Shown here: in pieces, positions 34,571 through 43,238 of the stretch
How positions within the stretch are numbered: the stretch's first letter is position 1
Layout of the letters: each line of letters opens with the position of its first letter
NCBI GenBank assembly: GCA_020026435.1
Contig: JAHHQK010000003.1
Location: 76,185 to 140,184 of the forward strand
Direction of reading: 5' to 3'
From: Alistipes sp.
GTDB taxonomy: Bacteria; Bacteroidota; Bacteroidia; Bacteroidales; Rikenellaceae
Length of the DNA stretch: 64,000 bases
Made by a program: the position numbers and the translations under genes
Notes under the pieces: generated by a model
What the model saw: the letters and a program-made list of their open reading frames with translations, nothing else
Told to the model about the DNA's origin: nothing
Database searches by the model: none

Positions 34571-37500
34571 ATGACACTTAGACATTTTATAGAACGCCCC
34601 GTGCTGGCATCGGTCATCTCGATTGTGATCGTGATTGCCGGTATCGTGGGTTTGGCGATGCTGCCCGTGGAGCAGTATCCCAATATCGCACCTCCGACGG
34701 TGATGGTGCGCGCGGCCTACCCGGGTGCGAGTGCCGAGACGATTCAGAAATCGGTGATCGTACCTCTGGAGGAGGCCATCAACGGCGTGGAGAACATGAT
34801 GTACCTCAAGTCGGATGCTTCGAATGCAGGTGCCGCCTCCGTGACGATCTATTTCCGCCAGGGTACCGATCCTGATATGGCGGCGGTCAACGTGCAGAAC
34901 CGTGTGGCTACCGTGACGGGTCAGCTGCCGGCCGAGGTGACGCGAATCGGTGTGACGACCTCCAAGCGTCAGACCTCCATGCTGAAGATCTTCTCGCTGA
35001 CCAGTCCCCACGACACCTACGACCAGTTCTTCCTGTCGAACTACATGAAGATCAACATCCAGCCGCGAATCCTGCGTACGCAGGGCGTGGGTGACTTCCT
35101 GGTGCTGGGTTCGGACTACTCGATGCGTATCTGGATGAAGCCCGATGTGATGGCTCAGTACAAGCTGGTTCCGGCCGACGTCACGTCGGTGCTGGCCGAG
35201 CAGAATATCGAGTCGGCCGTGGGTATGCTGGGTGAGAATTCGGACAATACGTTCCAGTACACGATGAAATACCGCGGTCGCAAGATGACCAGCGAGGAGT
35301 TCGGTCAGATCGTCATCAAGGCACTGCCCGACGGCGAGATCCTCTACCTGAAGGATGTGGCCGACATCGAGCTGGGTGGTGAAACCTACGCCTATAAAGG
35401 TTATACCAACGGTCATGAGGGTATCGCGGCCATGGTCTATCAGACGGCCGGTTCCAATGCCACGGAGGTGGTCAACGACATCGACGCCCTGCTGGAGGAG
35501 ATCAGTGCCGAGCTGCCCGAGGATATGGAAATCGTTCACTTGCAGAGTGTCAACGACTTCCTTTACGCCTCGATCAACGAGGTGCTGAAAACGCTTATCG
35601 AGGCCATTATCCTCGTGGTGCTGGTGGTGTATGTCTTCTTGCAGGACATCCGCTCGACCCTCGTGCCGACGATCTCGATCCTGGTGGCTCTGATCGGTAC
35701 GTTTGCCTTCCTGTCGGTTGCCGGATTCTCGATCAACCTGCTGACGCTGTTCGCCCTGGTGCTGGCGATCGGTACGGTGGTCGATGACGCGATCATCGTG
35801 GTCGAGGCCGTGCAGGCGCGTTTCGATGTGGGATATAAGTCGTCCTATATGGCGACGATCGATGCCATGTCGGGTATCACCTCGGCCATCATCACCTCGA
35901 CGCTGGTTTTCATGGCTGTGTTCGTGCCCGTGTCGATGATGGGCGGAACGTCGGGTACGTTCTATACGCAGTTCGGTATCACGATGGCCGTGGCCGTGGG
36001 TCTGTCGGCCGTCAATGCACTGACGCTTTCTCCGGCCCTGTGTGCCCTGATCATGAAGCCCTATCTGGACGAGAACGGCGAGATGCGCGACAACTTCGCG
36101 GCCCGGTTCCGTAAGGCCTTCAATGCGGCCTTCGGCGTGATGGTCGCCAAGTATAAATACGGTGTGCTGTTCTTCATCAAACGCCGCTGGCTGATGTGGT
36201 CGACGCTGGCTCTGGCCTTTGCGGGTCTGATCCTTTTGATGAACAACACTAAAACGGGTCTTGTGCCCGACGAGGACCTGGGTTCGATCATGGTCAATGT
36301 GACAACGGCCCCCGGTTCGTCGTTGGAGCGTACCCACGAAGTGTTGGAGGAGGCCTCGAAGCGCATGCGTGCCCTGCCCCAGGTGAAAGCCTATATGCAG
36401 GTGGCCGGTTACGGTATGATGGCTGGACAGGGTTCGTCCTACGGTATGGGTATTATCAAACTGAAGGATTGGGAGGAGCGTACCGGCAAGCAGGATGCCG
36501 TGAATGCGGTGATCGGTCAGATCTACGCCTGCACGGCCGATATCAAGGATGCCCGCGTCTTTGCTGTCGCACCACCCATGATTTCGGGTTACGGTTCGGC
36601 TTCGGGATTCGAGATGTACTTGCAGGATCGTGCCGGAGGCAGCATGAATGACTTCTATAACGTTTACCTGCAGTTTTTGGGCGCACTCAATCAGCGTCCC
36701 GAGATTGCCCGTGCCTACTCGACCTTCAACATCAACTTCCCGCAGTATATGGTCGACATCGACGCTGCCCGAGCCAAGCGTGCCGGAGTGTCGCCGCAGA
36801 TGATCCTCTCGACCCTTTCGGGATTCTACGGAGGTCAGTATGCGTCGAACATCAACCGCTTCTCGAAGGTTTACCGAGTGATGATCCAGGCCGGTCCGAA
36901 GTATCGTCTCGATACGGAGTCGTTGAACAACATCTTCGTGAGAATGCAGAACGGAGAGATGGCTCCCGTGAGCCAGTTCGTGACGCTGACCAAGGTCTAC
37001 GGTCCGGAGGTTCTGAACCGATTCAACATGTATAACTCGATCGGTGTGAACGGTATGGCGGCCGACGGCTATTCGTCGGGTGATGCCATCCGTGCCATCC
37101 GCGAGGTGGCGGCCCAGGTGCTGCCCAAGGGTTACGGCTATGAGTTCGGCGGTATCACCCGCGAGGAGAGCGAGACGACGAGCAACACGGCCATCATCTT
37201 CGGAATCTGTATCCTGTTGATCTACCTCATCCTGAGTGCCCTCTACGAGAGCTTCATCATCCCGTTCGCCGTCATCCTGTCGGTTCCGTGCGGATTGTTG
37301 GGTAGCTTTATCTTCGCCAAGTTCATGGGGCTGGAGAACAACATCTACCTGCAGACGGGTCTGATCATGTTGATCGGTCTGTTGGCCAAGACGGCCATCC
37401 TGCTGACGGAGTATGCGGCGGATCGCCGTGCGGCGGGCATGTCGCTCGTGCAGGCTGCCGTGTCGGCCGCCAAGGTGCGTCTGCGACCGATTCTGATGAC

Positions 37501-37756
37501 CGTCCTGACGATGGTCTTCGGTATGATCCCGCTGATCCTGTCGCACGGTGCGGGTGCCAATGGTAACTCGACACTGGGTTCGGGAGTTGTCGGCGGTATG
37601 ATCATCGGAACGCTGGCCCTGTTGTTCCTGGTTCCGACGCTGTTCATCGTCTTCCAGACGTTGCAGGAGAAAATCAAACCCGTGGAGTTCAACCCCGATC
37701 CCCAATGGTCGGTACGTGCCGAGATCGAGGAGTGTGAAAAAGAGAAGGAGAAATAA
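34571..37756 (+). CDS. RND multidrug efflux permease (AcrB/HAE1 family)
   Basis: 1061 residues with twelve membrane helices and two large periplasmic loops, as in AcrB. The N-terminus (FIERPVLASVISIVIVIAGIVGLAMLPVEQYP) and helix 4 (LALVLAIGTVVDDAIIVVEAV, with the DD pair for proton relay) are diagnostic of the hydrophobe/amphiphile efflux branch. The starts of repeat two (LILLMNNTKTGLVPDEDLGSIMVN) and GLIMLIGLLAKTAILLTEYA are also typical. It exports drugs, bile salts or detergents by proton antiport. It begins 3 bp after the adaptor stop. Confidence 0.96.
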   Translation: MTLRHFIERPVLASVISIVIVIAGIVGLAMLPVEQYPNIAPPTVMVRAAYPGASAETIQKSVIVPLEEAINGVENMMYLKSDASNAGAASVTIYFRQGTDPDMAAVNVQNRVATVTGQLPAEVTRIGVTTSKRQTSMLKIFSLTSPHDTYDQFFLSNYMKINIQPRILRTQGVGDFLVLGSDYSMRIWMKPDVMAQYKLVPADVTSVLAEQNIESAVGMLGENSDNTFQYTMKYRGRKMTSEEFGQIVIKALPDGEILYLKDVADIELGGETYAYKGYTNGHEGIAAMVYQTAGSNATEVVNDIDALLEEISAELPEDMEIVHLQSVNDFLYASINEVLKTLIEAIILVVLVVYVFLQDIRSTLVPTISILVALIGTFAFLSVAGFSINLLTLFALVLAIGTVVDDAIIVVEAVQARFDVGYKSSYMATIDAMSGITSAIITSTLVFMAVFVPVSMMGGTSGTFYTQFGITMAVAVGLSAVNALTLSPALCALIMKPYLDENGEMRDNFAARFRKAFNAAFGVMVAKYKYGVLFFIKRRWLMWSTLALAFAGLILLMNNTKTGLVPDEDLGSIMVNVTTAPGSSLERTHEVLEEASKRMRALPQVKAYMQVAGYGMMAGQGSSYGMGIIKLKDWEERTGKQDAVNAVIGQIYACTADIKDARVFAVAPPMISGYGSASGFEMYLQDRAGGSMNDFYNVYLQFLGALNQRPEIARAYSTFNINFPQYMVDIDAARAKRAGVSPQMILSTLSGFYGGQYASNINRFSKVYRVMIQAGPKYRLDTESLNNIFVRMQNGEMAPVSQFVTLTKVYGPEVLNRFNMYNSIGVNGMAADGYSSGDAIRAIREVAAQVLPKGYGYEFGGITREESETTSNTAIIFGICILLIYLILSALYESFIIPFAVILSVPCGLLGSFIFAKFMGLENNIYLQTGLIMLIGLLAKTAILLTEYAADRRAAGMSLVQAAVSAAKVRLRPILMTVLTMVFGMIPLILSHGAGANGNSTLGSGVVGGMIIGTLALLFLVPTLFIVFQTLQEKIKPVEFNPDPQWSVRAEIEECEKEKEK

Positions 37757-37757
37757 A

Positions 37758-39158
37758 ATGAGAAAGATAGCAATGCTGAGTATCGCAATTCTGATGACGA
37801 GTTGCGGAATCTACAAACCTTACTCCCGTCCCGAAGTGAAGACCGACGGTCTTTACGGTGAGGTGGAGAGCGGGGACACGACCTCGATCGGCAACATGGC
37901 CTGGGAGGAGTTCTTCACCGACCCCCGTCTGCAGAAACTGATCACACTGGGTCTGGAGCAGAATACCGACATCCAGTCGGCGCAGTGGCGCGTGAAGGAG
38001 GCCGAGGCAACGCTCAAGTCGGCTCGTCTGAGCTACCTGCCGTCGTTCAACCTCGCGCCGCAGGGCAATGTGAGCAGCTTCGACAATTCGCCGGCCGTGA
38101 AGACCTATAATATTCCGGTCACGGCCAGTTGGGAACTGGATATCTTCCATAACATCACCAATGCCAAGCGTAAGGCCAAGGCGCTCTATTCGATGAGCCG
38201 CGAGTATGAGCAGGCCGTGCGCACGCAGCTTATCGCCGGCATCGCCAACCTTTATTATACGTTGTTGATGCTCGACAAGCAGTATGAGGTGAGCCGTGAG
38301 ACGGCCGAGAAATGGAACGAGGGAGTGCGCACGATGCGCGAGTTGAAGAAGGCCGGTCTGACCAACGAGGCCGCCGTCTCGCAGTACGAGGCCAACCGCC
38401 TCTCGGTGGAGGCTTCGCTGCATGACCTGGAGTTCAAGATCCGCCAGGTGGAGAACAGCCTCTCGACGATGCTCAACGAGGCTCCGCATGAGATGGAGCG
38501 CGGCGAGATCTTCGAGCAGGAGTTGCCCGAGGAGATCTCGGTGGGTGTTCCCGTGCAGATGCTCTCGAATCGTCCCGATGTGAGGGCTGCCGAGTATTCG
38601 CTCATGCAGGCTTACTACGCCACGGCCGTTTCGCGTTCGGCCCTCTATCCGCGCATTACGTTGAACGGTGCCGCCGGATGGACCAACAACAGCGGTATGG
38701 GTCTGGTGAATCCCGGCAAGATCCTGCTTTCGGCCGCCGGTTCGGTGCTGATGCCGATCTTCAACGCCGGAGCCAACCGCGCTCGTCTGAAGATCGCCAA
38801 AGCCCAGCAGGAGGAAGCTCAGCTGGCCTTCCGCCAGGCATTGCTCAATGCCGGAGCCGAGGTCAACAATGCCTTGAAGCAGAGCCAGTCGGCCCGCGCC
38901 AAGAACGACCTGCGCAAGGAGCAGATCCGATCGTTGGAGCGTGCCGTGGAGGCTACTGAGTTGCTGATGCGTCACGGCAGTTCGACCTATCTGGAGGTAC
39001 TGACGGCCCAGCAGTCGTTGCTGGGGGCTCGTTTGGCCGAGATCGCCGATCGTTTCGACGAGATCCAGGGTGTCGTAAACCTCTACCATGCCTTGGGCGG
39101 AGGCCGCGACCTGGAGGCCGAGCGTGAGATCGACGAGAAGATGCGTCGCAGCAAATAG
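37758..39158 (+). CDS. TolC-like outer-membrane efflux lipoprotein (NodT family)
   Basis: 466 residues from the ATG at 37758, one base after the permease stop; an earlier in-frame start lies inside the permease gene. Lipobox LMTSC, then GIYKPYSRPEV. Two OEP repeats (LGLEQNTDIQSAQWRVKEAEATLKSARL... and LRKEQIRSLERAVEATELLMRHGSSTYLEVLTAQQSLL) form the trimeric channel helices, with the NodT landmark NRPDVRAAEYSL (here SNRPDVRAAEYSL). It completes a three-part pump with the two upstream genes. Confidence 0.94.
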   Translation: MRKIAMLSIAILMTSCGIYKPYSRPEVKTDGLYGEVESGDTTSIGNMAWEEFFTDPRLQKLITLGLEQNTDIQSAQWRVKEAEATLKSARLSYLPSFNLAPQGNVSSFDNSPAVKTYNIPVTASWELDIFHNITNAKRKAKALYSMSREYEQAVRTQLIAGIANLYYTLLMLDKQYEVSRETAEKWNEGVRTMRELKKAGLTNEAAVSQYEANRLSVEASLHDLEFKIRQVENSLSTMLNEAPHEMERGEIFEQELPEEISVGVPVQMLSNRPDVRAAEYSLMQAYYATAVSRSALYPRITLNGAAGWTNNSGMGLVNPGKILLSAAGSVLMPIFNAGANRARLKIAKAQQEEAQLAFRQALLNAGAEVNNALKQSQSARAKNDLRKEQIRSLERAVEATELLMRHGSSTYLEVLTAQQSLLGARLAEIADRFDEIQGVVNLYHALGGGRDLEAEREIDEKMRRSK

Positions 39159-39181
39159 TGCGGACGGTCCGCCATGAATTC

Positions 39182-39223
39182 ATGGGGCGACACCTTGAAC
39201 AGGGTGTCGCCCCATTTGTTTTT
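39182..39223 (+). terminator. Intrinsic terminator of the RND efflux operon
   Basis: Perfect 13-bp stem ATGGGGCGACACC (39182-39194) / GGTGTCGCCCCAT (39203-39215) followed by TTGTTTTT. Confidence 0.93.
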
Positions 39224-39277
39224 GGAAAAAGTTTAAAAAAAGTGGGGCGAAGGTGTTTAAAATTATTTAAAAATGAC

Positions 39278-39285
39278 TATATTTG
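39278..39285 (+). promoter_or_regulatory. -7 element of the methionine operon
   Basis: TATATTTG, 35 bp before the leader-peptide ATG. The -33 region reads TGTTT rather than TTTG. Transcription would start near 39290-39293. Confidence 0.6.
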
Positions 39286-39319
39286 CATCACACGTTAAAC
39301 GAAAATAGAGACAGAAGCT

Positions 39320-39394
39320 ATGTCGCAACTCGAGATGTCATACACCATGATGATGCGTTCGATGGATATGTGCAACCGATTTCGCCGGGTGTAG
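39320..39394 (+). CDS. Methionine-rich leader peptide of the metY-metX-hom operon
   Basis: A 24-codon frame (ATG 39320 to TAG 39392-39394) with seven methionines: residues 1, 6, 10, 11, 12, 15 and 17, three of them in a row. It begins MSQLEMSYTMMMR and ends CNRFRRV. It sits between the operon promoter and a strong terminator, 84 bp ahead of metY. The Met content far above chance and the placement before methionine-synthesis genes match amino-acid leader peptides such as those of trp and his. It should sense charged tRNA-Met through ribosome stalling at codons 10-17. Confidence 0.85.
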   Translation: MSQLEMSYTMMMRSMDMCNRFRRV

Positions 39395-39447
39395 CTTTTG
39401 TGTGCGCAGAGATATGATCCGGCTTCTTGGAAGTCGGATTTTTTATT
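39384..39447 (+). promoter_or_regulatory. Transcription attenuator: terminator with competing antiterminator segment
   Basis: Terminator: ATCCGGCTTC (39417-39426) / GAAGTCGGAT (39430-39439), one G-U pair, loop TTG, then six T. Antiterminator: GCCGGGT (39384-39390), the last codons of the leader ORF, can pair over 7 bp (one G-U) with ATCCGGC (39417-39423), the 5' arm of the terminator. A ribosome reaching the stop at 39392 would cover GCCGGGT and allow termination; one stalled at the Met codons up to 39370 would leave it free, so the operon is transcribed. The logic is inferred from base pairing and has not been tested. Confidence 0.8.
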
Positions 39448-39478
39448 GTCCGAAAGAAATTTGTAAAAACATAAAGAG

Positions 39479-40765
39479 ATGAAGAAGAATTCTTATCGTT
39501 TCGAGACACTCCAGATCCACGCCGGTTTGGATCATACGCCCCAGACCGGATCGCGTGGCGTGGCGATCTATCCCACGGCAGCCTACCGCTTCGAGAGCTG
39601 CGACCATGCCGCCCGCCTGTTCGATCTGAGCGAGGCCGGCAATATCTACACCCGTCTGCAAAACCCCACGACATCGGCCTATGAGGAGCGCATTGCGGCT
39701 CTCTACGGAGGAGTGGGGGCTTTGGCCGTGTCGTCGGGTATGTCGTCGATTTTGGTGACGATCCTTTCGCTAGCCCGGCAGGGCGACAACATCGTGGCCT
39801 CGCCGTTTCTTTACGGCGGAACCTACAACCAGTTCCGTTCGTCGTTGCGCCGCCTGGGTATCGACTGCCGCATTGCCCCTTCGGTTGAGGCCGCGGACTT
39901 CGAGCCGCTGATCGACGAGCGCACCCGAGCCGTCTATGTCGAGAGCATGGGCAACCCCACGTGTGTGGTCCCCGATCTGGAGGCCATTGCCCGTCTGACG
40001 AAGAAATACGATGTGCCGTTTGTGGTTGACAATACGTTCGGTGCGGGCGGCTACCTGTGCAATCCCTTCGAGTGGGGTGCCGACATCGTGGTCGATTCGG
40101 CGACGAAGTGGATCAACGGCCACGGTACGGCAATGGGGGGAGTCATCGTCGATGGCGGAACCTACAACTGGTCGAACGGTAAATTCCCCCAGATCGACGG
40201 ACCTTCGGAGGGCTATCACGGATTGAACCTTCGAGAGACATTCGGTGATGCTGCCTTTATCGTGAAGTGCCGTGTCGACGGATTGCGCGACTTCGGATGC
40301 TGTCCCTCGCCGTTTGATTCCTATCTGATGATGCTCGGCCTGGAGACCCTCTCCTTGCGTGTGAAGCAGGAGGTGGAGACCACCTGGAAACTGGCCGAAT
40401 ACTGCCGCAATCATCCCAAGGTGGAGCGGGTGAGCTTCGTGGGCTTCGAGTCGCATCCCAGCTATGAGAATGCCCGCAAATACTACCGTTTCGGTTCGTC
40501 GGCCGTCTTTACCGTGGAGCTGAAGGGTACGCTGGAAAGTACGGTGCGCTTTGTGGAGTCGCTCAAACTGGCCGCCCACATGACGATGATCGGCGACTCG
40601 ATCACGGTGGTGACGCATCCCGCCTCGACGACCCACAAGCAGCTCGGCGAGGCCGATCTCAAGGCCGCGGGTGTGACTCCCACCTTGCTGCGCATCTCGG
40701 CCGGACTGGAGAATGCTGAGGATCTGATCGAGGACTTTGAATGTGCATTTCAACAGGTCGGATAG
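39479..40765 (+). CDS. metY: O-acetylhomoserine sulfhydrylase / aminocarboxypropyltransferase MetY
   Basis: 428 residues, PLP-dependent Cys/Met metabolism family. The PLP Lys is K210 in DSATKWINGHGTAMGG; YTRLQNPTT (57-65), the phosphate-binding SSGMSS (85-90) and ESMGNPT fit the MetY branch, which is longer than MetB/MetC enzymes. It makes homocysteine from O-acetyl-L-homoserine and sulfide (direct sulfhydrylation). It is the first structural gene after the Met leader, and its stop codon abuts the metX start. Since metX follows, its substrate O-acetylhomoserine is made by the same operon. Confidence 0.95.
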   Translation: MKKNSYRFETLQIHAGLDHTPQTGSRGVAIYPTAAYRFESCDHAARLFDLSEAGNIYTRLQNPTTSAYEERIAALYGGVGALAVSSGMSSILVTILSLARQGDNIVASPFLYGGTYNQFRSSLRRLGIDCRIAPSVEAADFEPLIDERTRAVYVESMGNPTCVVPDLEAIARLTKKYDVPFVVDNTFGAGGYLCNPFEWGADIVVDSATKWINGHGTAMGGVIVDGGTYNWSNGKFPQIDGPSEGYHGLNLRETFGDAAFIVKCRVDGLRDFGCCPSPFDSYLMMLGLETLSLRVKQEVETTWKLAEYCRNHPKVERVSFVGFESHPSYENARKYYRFGSSAVFTVELKGTLESTVRFVESLKLAAHMTMIGDSITVVTHPASTTHKQLGEADLKAAGVTPTLLRISAGLENAEDLIEDFECAFQQVG

Positions 40766-41776
40766 ATGATACGTTACTTCGATTACGACAAACCCTTCGA
40801 CCTGGAGCTGGGCGGTCGCCTGGATCACCTGCGCATCGCTTACCACACCTACGGGGAACTGAATTCCCGGAGGAATAACGTGGTATGGGTGTGCCACGCC
40901 CTGACGGCCGACTCTGATGTGGCCGATTGGTGGCCTCATACGGTCGAGAAGGGACGCTTTCTGGATCCCGAACACCATTTCGTGGTCTGCGCCAACATCC
41001 TTGGTTCGCACTACGGCACGACAGGTCCCCTGCACCGGAATCCCGCAACGGGAAAGCCTTACTATGGCTCGTTTCCCGACTTCACGATCCGCGACATGGT
41101 GCGTGCCCATATCCTCCTGGCCGATCACCTGGGGCTGGACCGGATCTCGACCCTGATTGGAAGTTCCGTGGGCGGATTCCAGGCTGTGGAATGGGCGGTG
41201 ATGCAGCCCGGACGCATCGGACGCCTGGCCCTGATCGCCACCGAGGCCAAAGCCTCGCCGTGGACGATCGCCATAGACCAGACGCAGCGCATGGCCATCG
41301 AGGCCGACGCCACCTTTGGCGAGGAGCGCGACGATGCCGGCATGGCGGGTATGGCCGCCGCCCGGGCCATCGGACTCCTGACTTACAGGGGCGGCTCGGG
41401 CTACAACCTCACGCAGCAGGATCGGGAGGAGTTTCCCCGGATTCACCGTGCTTCGACCTACCAGCAGTACCAGGGCGAGAAGCTCTGTCGACGCTACAAT
41501 GCCTATTCCTACTACGTGATTCTCAATGCCTTCGATACGCACGATGTGGGTCGCGGCCGCGGCGGAGTGGCGGAGGCCCTCCGCACGATCACGGCGCGGA
41601 CGCTCGTCGTGGGGATCACCTCCGACATGATCTTCACTCCCGATGAGATGCGCGTGATGCAGGAGCGTATTCCCCACAGCATCTACTGCGAGATCTCCTC
41701 GGAGTTCGGCCACGACGGATTCCTGGTCGAATATGACCGGCTTGATGCGATCATCCAACCTTTTATGAACGAATAA
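40766..41776 (+). CDS. metX: Homoserine O-acetyltransferase MetX
   Basis: 336 residues, alpha/beta-hydrolase fold. The nucleophile is S134 in IGSSVGGFQ; the catalytic Asp lies in TSDMIFTPDEM and the His in EFGHDGFLVE. GSHYGTTGP and CHALTADSDV are diagnostic of MetX. It transfers acetyl from acetyl-CoA to homoserine to feed MetY. It starts directly after the metY stop and ends 15 bp before hom. Acetyl rather than succinyl specificity is inferred from the family. Confidence 0.95.
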   Translation: MIRYFDYDKPFDLELGGRLDHLRIAYHTYGELNSRRNNVVWVCHALTADSDVADWWPHTVEKGRFLDPEHHFVVCANILGSHYGTTGPLHRNPATGKPYYGSFPDFTIRDMVRAHILLADHLGLDRISTLIGSSVGGFQAVEWAVMQPGRIGRLALIATEAKASPWTIAIDQTQRMAIEADATFGEERDDAGMAGMAAARAIGLLTYRGGSGYNLTQQDREEFPRIHRASTYQQYQGEKLCRRYNAYSYYVILNAFDTHDVGRGRGGVAEALRTITARTLVVGITSDMIFTPDEMRVMQERIPHSIYCEISSEFGHDGFLVEYDRLDAIIQPFMNE

Positions 41777-41791
41777 AAACCCGTAAATTGC

Positions 41792-43003
41792 ATGAAAAAT
41801 ATCAAAATCGGACTGTTCGGCTTCGGCGTGGTCGGACAAGGTATTTACCAGGTGGTGAGCAAGGCCAAGAACGCCCATGCCGAGATCGTCAAGATCTGTG
41901 TGCGCAATCCCCGCAAAGCCCGTAAGATCGAGGTTGACGAGTCGCTCTTCACCTCGGATGTTGACGAGATCCTCTCCAATCCCGAGGTGAACCTCATCGT
42001 CGAGGTGATCAACGATGCCGAGGCGGCCTACAACATCGTCAAGACGGCTCTTCTGAAGGGTATTCCCGTGGTGTCGGGCAGCAAGACGATGCTGGCCCGC
42101 CATCTGCCCGAGTTGATCGAGATCCAGAAGCAAAACAACGTGGCCCTGCTGTACGATGCCTCGTCGTGCGGCTCGATTCCCGTGATCCGCAACCTGGAGG
42201 AGTACTACGACAATGATCTGCTGCTGGAGGTGAAGGGTATTCTGAATGGATCATCGAACTACATCCTCTCGCGCGTGTTCGACCACAAGGAGAACTACGA
42301 CGACGCCCTGGCCCAGGCCCAGGCTCTGGGATTTGCCGAGAGCGATCCCTCGTTCGACATCGAGGGCTACGACTCGCTTTTCAAACTGGTGATCATCACG
42401 GTCCACGCCCTGGGCACCTACGTCTCGCCCGACGACATCTTCACCTACGGCATCTCGACGATCCACGATTCGGACATCCGCTATGCCCGCGAGAAGGGGG
42501 TCAAGATCAAGCTGGTGGCCCAGGTGGTGAAGGTTTCCGATGAGCATTTCACGATGTTCGTGATGCCGGAGTTCGTCTCTCCGTCGAAGTATATTTACAG
42601 CGTCGACGACGAGTACAACGGTGTGGTGATCCGCGGTGAATGCTACGACCGCCAGTTCATGTTCGGCAAGGGGGCGGGCAGTCTCCCGACGGCCGCCTCG
42701 ATCCTGAGCGACATCATGGCGCGTCAGCACGACTACCGCTACGAGTACAAGAAACTCCGCTTCCTCGAAAAACCGACCTATACGACCGATATCCGTCTGA
42801 AGATCTATGTGCGCTTTGCCGAGACCAACGTCCTGCATATCCTCAACTTCGAGCATATCTGCGAGGAGTACATCAGCGAGGAGAGCAACTATGTGGTGGG
42901 CGAGATCATGCTTTCGGATCTGATCGCCAAGCGTCGTCAGCTGGCCGCCAAGGACATTTTCCTGGCCAATATTCCGATCTTCTTCCTCAATCAGGACAAC
43001 TGA
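41792..43003 (+). CDS. hom: Homoserine dehydrogenase
   Basis: 403 residues. The NAD(P)-binding fold begins with IGLFGFGVVGQGIY (GxGxxG, 7-17). The family signature is in VKGILNGSSNYILSRVF (homoserine dehydrogenase pattern GxxNGTxNYIL) and ALGFAESDPSFDIEGYDS, with the catalytic Lys expected in the substrate domain. It reduces aspartate semialdehyde to homoserine. It is separate from aspartokinase here (no ThrA-type fusion). The C-terminal ~70 residues may form an ACT-like regulatory part, not clearly recognised. Placement in the Met operon ties branch-point flux to methionine need. Confidence 0.94.
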   Translation: MKNIKIGLFGFGVVGQGIYQVVSKAKNAHAEIVKICVRNPRKARKIEVDESLFTSDVDEILSNPEVNLIVEVINDAEAAYNIVKTALLKGIPVVSGSKTMLARHLPELIEIQKQNNVALLYDASSCGSIPVIRNLEEYYDNDLLLEVKGILNGSSNYILSRVFDHKENYDDALAQAQALGFAESDPSFDIEGYDSLFKLVIITVHALGTYVSPDDIFTYGISTIHDSDIRYAREKGVKIKLVAQVVKVSDEHFTMFVMPEFVSPSKYIYSVDDEYNGVVIRGECYDRQFMFGKGAGSLPTAASILSDIMARQHDYRYEYKKLRFLEKPTYTTDIRLKIYVRFAETNVLHILNFEHICEEYISEESNYVVGEIMLSDLIAKRRQLAAKDIFLANIPIFFLNQDN

Positions 43004-43061
43004 TCTTTCGGGGGAGGCCGTCTCCGATCCGGGACGGCCCTCTGAGAACATATACCTATGA

Positions 43062-43103
43062 AAACGGGGTGAACAACCGAAAAAGTTGTTCACCCCGTTT
43101 GTA
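43062..43103 (+). terminator. Intrinsic terminator of the methionine operon
   Basis: Perfect 16-bp stem (43062-43077 / 43085-43100) with a 7-nt A-rich loop. It lies 58 bp after the hom stop codon. Confidence 0.9.
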
Positions 43104-43238
43104 AACAGGGCTTGATCCTCTCCCCAATTTCCGGACGATGACCGATCCGGATTGTGTTTACGGACTTCTCAGAAGTTCAAGCCCTTTTTCGGATCGGGAC
43201 GGATGTCATGTCCGGAGAGGGCCGATCCTTATGGCGAT

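Noticed and set aside
33404..37705. A 1433-codon open frame on the minus strand, opposite the RND efflux genes
   Set aside because: It mirrors GC-biased third positions of the real genes and has a low-complexity His/Arg/Asp-rich translation. The plus strand carries clear family motifs throughout.
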